Below, piece by piece: positions 11,719 to 12,126 of a DNA stretch of 12,126 nucleotides (position 1 is its first letter; each line of letters starts with the position of its first letter). The position numbers and the translations under genes are program-made. The stretch is from QHBQ01 sp038230695 (GTDB lineage: Bacteria; Chloroflexota; Chloroflexia; QHBQ01). The DNA lies in assembly GCA_038230695.1 (NCBI GenBank), contig JBBRMT010000143.1, forward strand, positions 1 to 12,126. The letters run 5' to 3'. A model generated the notes under the pieces. The model had not been told where the DNA came from. It saw nothing but the letters and a program-made list of their open reading frames with translations, and did not search any database.

Positions 11719-12126
11719 ATGACCTTGCTAATTGGTTTGACCGGCAACATTGCGGTGGGCAAGAGTACCGTGCTGGCGATGCTAGCAGCGCACGGTGCGT
11801 ACACGATTGACGCGGATGCGGGAACGCATCGGGTACTCGCGCCGGACGGTGGAGCATACGCGCAGGTGGTTGCCAACTGGCCGACGGTGGTACGCGAGGA
11901 TGGCACGATTGACCGCGCCGCACTGGGCCAGATCGTCTTCCGCGACCCTGGCGAACTAGCGCGGCTAGAAGAGATCACCCACCCCGCGATCAGCAAATTG
12001 ATCTGGGATGAGGTGGCCGAGGCCGAGCGCAAGGGATATGGGGTAATCGTGATTGATGCGGTCAAGCTGTTGGAGGGGCGCACGAAGTTGGGTGATCGGG
12101 TGGACAGCATTTGGGTGGTGGTCTGC
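11719..12126 (+). CDS. coaE: Dephospho-CoA kinase, N-terminal part (runs off right edge)
   Basis: The first 136 codons are visible. CoaE phosphorylates dephospho-CoA with ATP in the last step of coenzyme A synthesis, in the cytoplasm. The sequence opens MTLLIGLTGNIAVGKST with a P-loop at 9-17. Family hallmarks follow: DAD at 31-33 with a following His, DGTIDRAALGQIVF (61-74), the ITHP block (86-89), VIDAVKLLEG (111-120) and the strand DSIWVVV (129-135). The P-loop reads GNIAVGKST rather than the common GGIGSGKS, a variant that keeps the needed Lys and Ser/Thr. The full protein is usually about 200 residues, so roughly a third lies outside the window. The ATG at 11719 has GGGGAG only two bases upstream, a short spacing, but this start fits the family's first residues. 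No fusion or oddity is seen. Confidence 0.93.
   Translation, partial: MTLLIGLTGNIAVGKSTVLAMLAAHGAYTIDADAGTHRVLAPDGGAYAQVVANWPTVVREDGTIDRAALGQIVFRDPGELARLEEITHPAISKLIWDEVAEAERKGYGVIVIDAVKLLEGRTKLGDRVDSIWVVVC

Overview
The window looks like a chromosomal segment from a Chloroflexota bacterium, probably class Chloroflexia. This is inferred from the Thr/Pro-rich 'NTP(L/Q)PSAT' stalks, the S-layer-homology (SLH) proteins, the G/C-rich dispersed intergenic repeats and the form of the CoaE and ABC-F proteins; no rRNA or marker search was possible. The theme is cell-surface proteins that have been duplicated locally, mixed with a few housekeeping-type genes. Most promoters I can see share a 'TTGC' -35 core, a 17-bp spacer and a TATAAT-like -10.

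Left part (1-2150, minus strand): two tandem paralogues of secreted DUF3494 (ice-binding-like) proteins. Only the first 65 codons of the downstream copy are inside the window. The upstream copy is complete: signal peptide, DUF3494 domain, a long Thr/Pro/Asn repeat stalk and a C-terminal LPHTG + membrane segment + basic tail. 5' leaders and N-termini are closely similar, so the pair arose by tandem duplication.

Middle left (2613-5589, minus strand): a two-gene operon, 'cassette A'. A1 encodes a secreted protein with three SLH domains and a four-cysteine C-terminal domain of unknown function. A2 encodes a secreted or membrane-anchored protein of unknown function. The operon has a good promoter, a leader with 14-bp-period repeats, and a terminator hairpin.

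Centre (5731-9427, plus strand): an ABC-F ATPase gene, then about 890 bp of repeat-rich DNA, then a small P-loop NTPase/kinase-like gene. The repeat-rich DNA holds heptanucleotide repeats, G/C-rich inverted repeats, a 110-bp tandem repeat with a covarying hairpin, and a MITE-like inverted-repeat element. A strong bidirectional terminator closes this part.

Right part (9442-11576, minus strand): 'cassette B', a second copy of the two-gene operon. Its A2-like gene (B2) is intact and is now a predicted lipoprotein. Its A1-like gene (B1) has lost the signal peptide and all SLH domains through an internal deletion, and it is frame-broken at a 9-base homopolymer exactly at the junction. Its promoter -10 is also weaker. 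The leader repeats are kept.

Right edge (11623-12126, plus strand): a good promoter and the first 136 codons of dephospho-CoA kinase (coaE).

The most interesting object is the duplicated SLH/unknown-protein cassette: conserved leader repeats, B2 and A2 almost identical at the C-terminus but with different N-terminal anchoring, and one SLH partner decayed.
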